From assembly GCA_047445235.1 (NCBI GenBank), contig JBLGEO010000026.1, positions 1 to 6,384 on the forward strand: a DNA stretch of 6,384 nt, in the 5' to 3' direction. Each line of letters begins with the position of its first letter. Within the stretch, counting starts at the first letter, position 1. Both the position numbers and the translations under genes were made by a program. Below the pieces are notes generated by a model. It was not told the origin of the DNA and ran no database searches. It saw only the letters and a program-made list of their open reading frames with translations. The DNA is from JBDSRX01 sp047445235 (lineage in GTDB: Bacteria; Patescibacteriota; Dojkabacteria; J137). Below are positions 5,856 through 6,384 of this stretch, piece by piece.

Positions 5856-6384
5856 ATGAGAAAAATAATTGTCACAACAATGATAACAATCGACGGTATT
5901 ATGCAGGCGCCCGGAGCTTCCAAGGAAGATATTCAGGAAGGCTTCAAATATGGCGGATGGACTGGACCTTACAACGATAGTTTTACTGAGAAAGTTTATG
6001 CGAGGGACATGTCTGGCCAATTTGATCTCTTGCTAGGCCATAAAACCTATGAAATCTTCGCAGGCTACTGGCCGAGGCATGCTGATGGTTGGCCACATAT
6101 CAATGAAGTTACAAAGTATGTGGTTTCCCACGATTCAACACTCAAGCTTGAATGGGAGAATTCAGTACTTCTTGACGGCGATATTATTAAAGAGGTGAAT
6201 AAACTAAAAAAAGAGAAAGGTCTCGACCTGGAAGTTTGGGGAAGCAGTAACCTAATTCAGACACTCTTAAAGCACAATTTAGTCGATGAATTATGGCTTA
6301 AAATCTATCCTATAACGCTTGGCTCGGGCAAGCACCTATTTGCCGAAGGTACGATCCCTGCAGCATTCAAATTAATAAGCAGTA
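5856..6384 (+). CDS. Dihydrofolate reductase/RibD C-terminal-like protein (cut by window end)
   Basis: This belongs to the DHFR-like family that includes the RibD reductase domain and YyaP/YwjB-type proteins, which use NAD(P)H. The physiological substrate is usually unknown. The 176 visible residues show the family pattern: RKIIVTTMITIDGIMQAPGA (2-21), then GGWTGPYND and LLLGHKTYEIFAGYWP. The C-terminal part has EVWGSSNLIQTLLK, VDELWLKIYPITLGSGKHLF and AEGTIPAAFKL. Full-length relatives run about 185-200 residues, so roughly 20 are missing past the edge. The ATG lies 4 nt after the asnB stop with no Shine-Dalgarno, so it probably depends on the asnB transcript. Composition is odd: a hand count over 5881-6060 gives 80/180 G+C (44%), against 51/180 (28%) over 4141-4320 in asnB. 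Eight of 16 glycine codons are GGC. This suggests recent acquisition. Confidence 0.88.
   Translation, partial: MRKIIVTTMITIDGIMQAPGASKEDIQEGFKYGGWTGPYNDSFTEKVYARDMSGQFDLLLGHKTYEIFAGYWPRHADGWPHINEVTKYVVSHDSTLKLEWENSVLLDGDIIKEVNKLKKEKGLDLEVWGSSNLIQTLLKHNLVDELWLKIYPITLGSGKHLFAEGTIPAAFKLISS

Overview
This AT-rich window (hand-counted GC about 23-35% in the asnB lines I sampled) carries seven protein-coding genes. Two are cut by the window edges, and I found no RNA genes, insertion sequences or CRISPR arrays. Several traits fit a small-genome uncultured bacterium such as a Patescibacteria/CPR lineage: a threonyl-tRNA synthetase without its TGS domain, several genes with no Shine-Dalgarno sequence, and unrecognised proteins among housekeeping genes. 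This placement is an inference. No in-frame UGA interrupts any gene, so the UGA=Gly code of Gracilibacteria/Absconditabacteria is not supported.

Layout: (1) Positions 1-1002, minus strand: the N-terminal 250 residues of ThrRS (thrS), preceded 29 nt upstream by a 73-residue single-pass membrane protein. (2) Positions 1003-1174: a divergent promoter region with a TATAAT box on each strand and a short GC hairpin. (3) Positions 1175-2573, plus strand: an unrecognised 204-residue protein, then a 244-residue protein resembling F420-0:gamma-glutamyl ligase (CofE). (4) Positions 2570-3724, minus strand: an unrecognised 384-residue protein with an EELIH motif. It converges on the CofE-like gene with a 4-bp overlap of the stop codons. 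(5) Positions 3725-3964: a divergent intergenic region with a candidate promoter and five tandem heptads (consensus ATTAACY) running up to the next start codon. (6) Positions 3965-6384, plus strand: a complete glutamine-hydrolysing asparagine synthetase (asnB). Four nt later comes a dihydrofolate-reductase/RibD-like gene, cut by the window end, with clearly different GC and glycine codon use.

ThrS and AsnB supply translation and amino-acid metabolism. The CofE-like and RibD-like proteins may be cofactor or oxidoreductase functions. There is no evidence that all these genes form one pathway. The most notable points are the TTAACTATTAA leader motif before two genes (amplified as heptads before asnB), the foreign-looking RibD-like gene joined to asnB, and the unknown 384-residue protein. 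I do not see a clear new multi-gene system.
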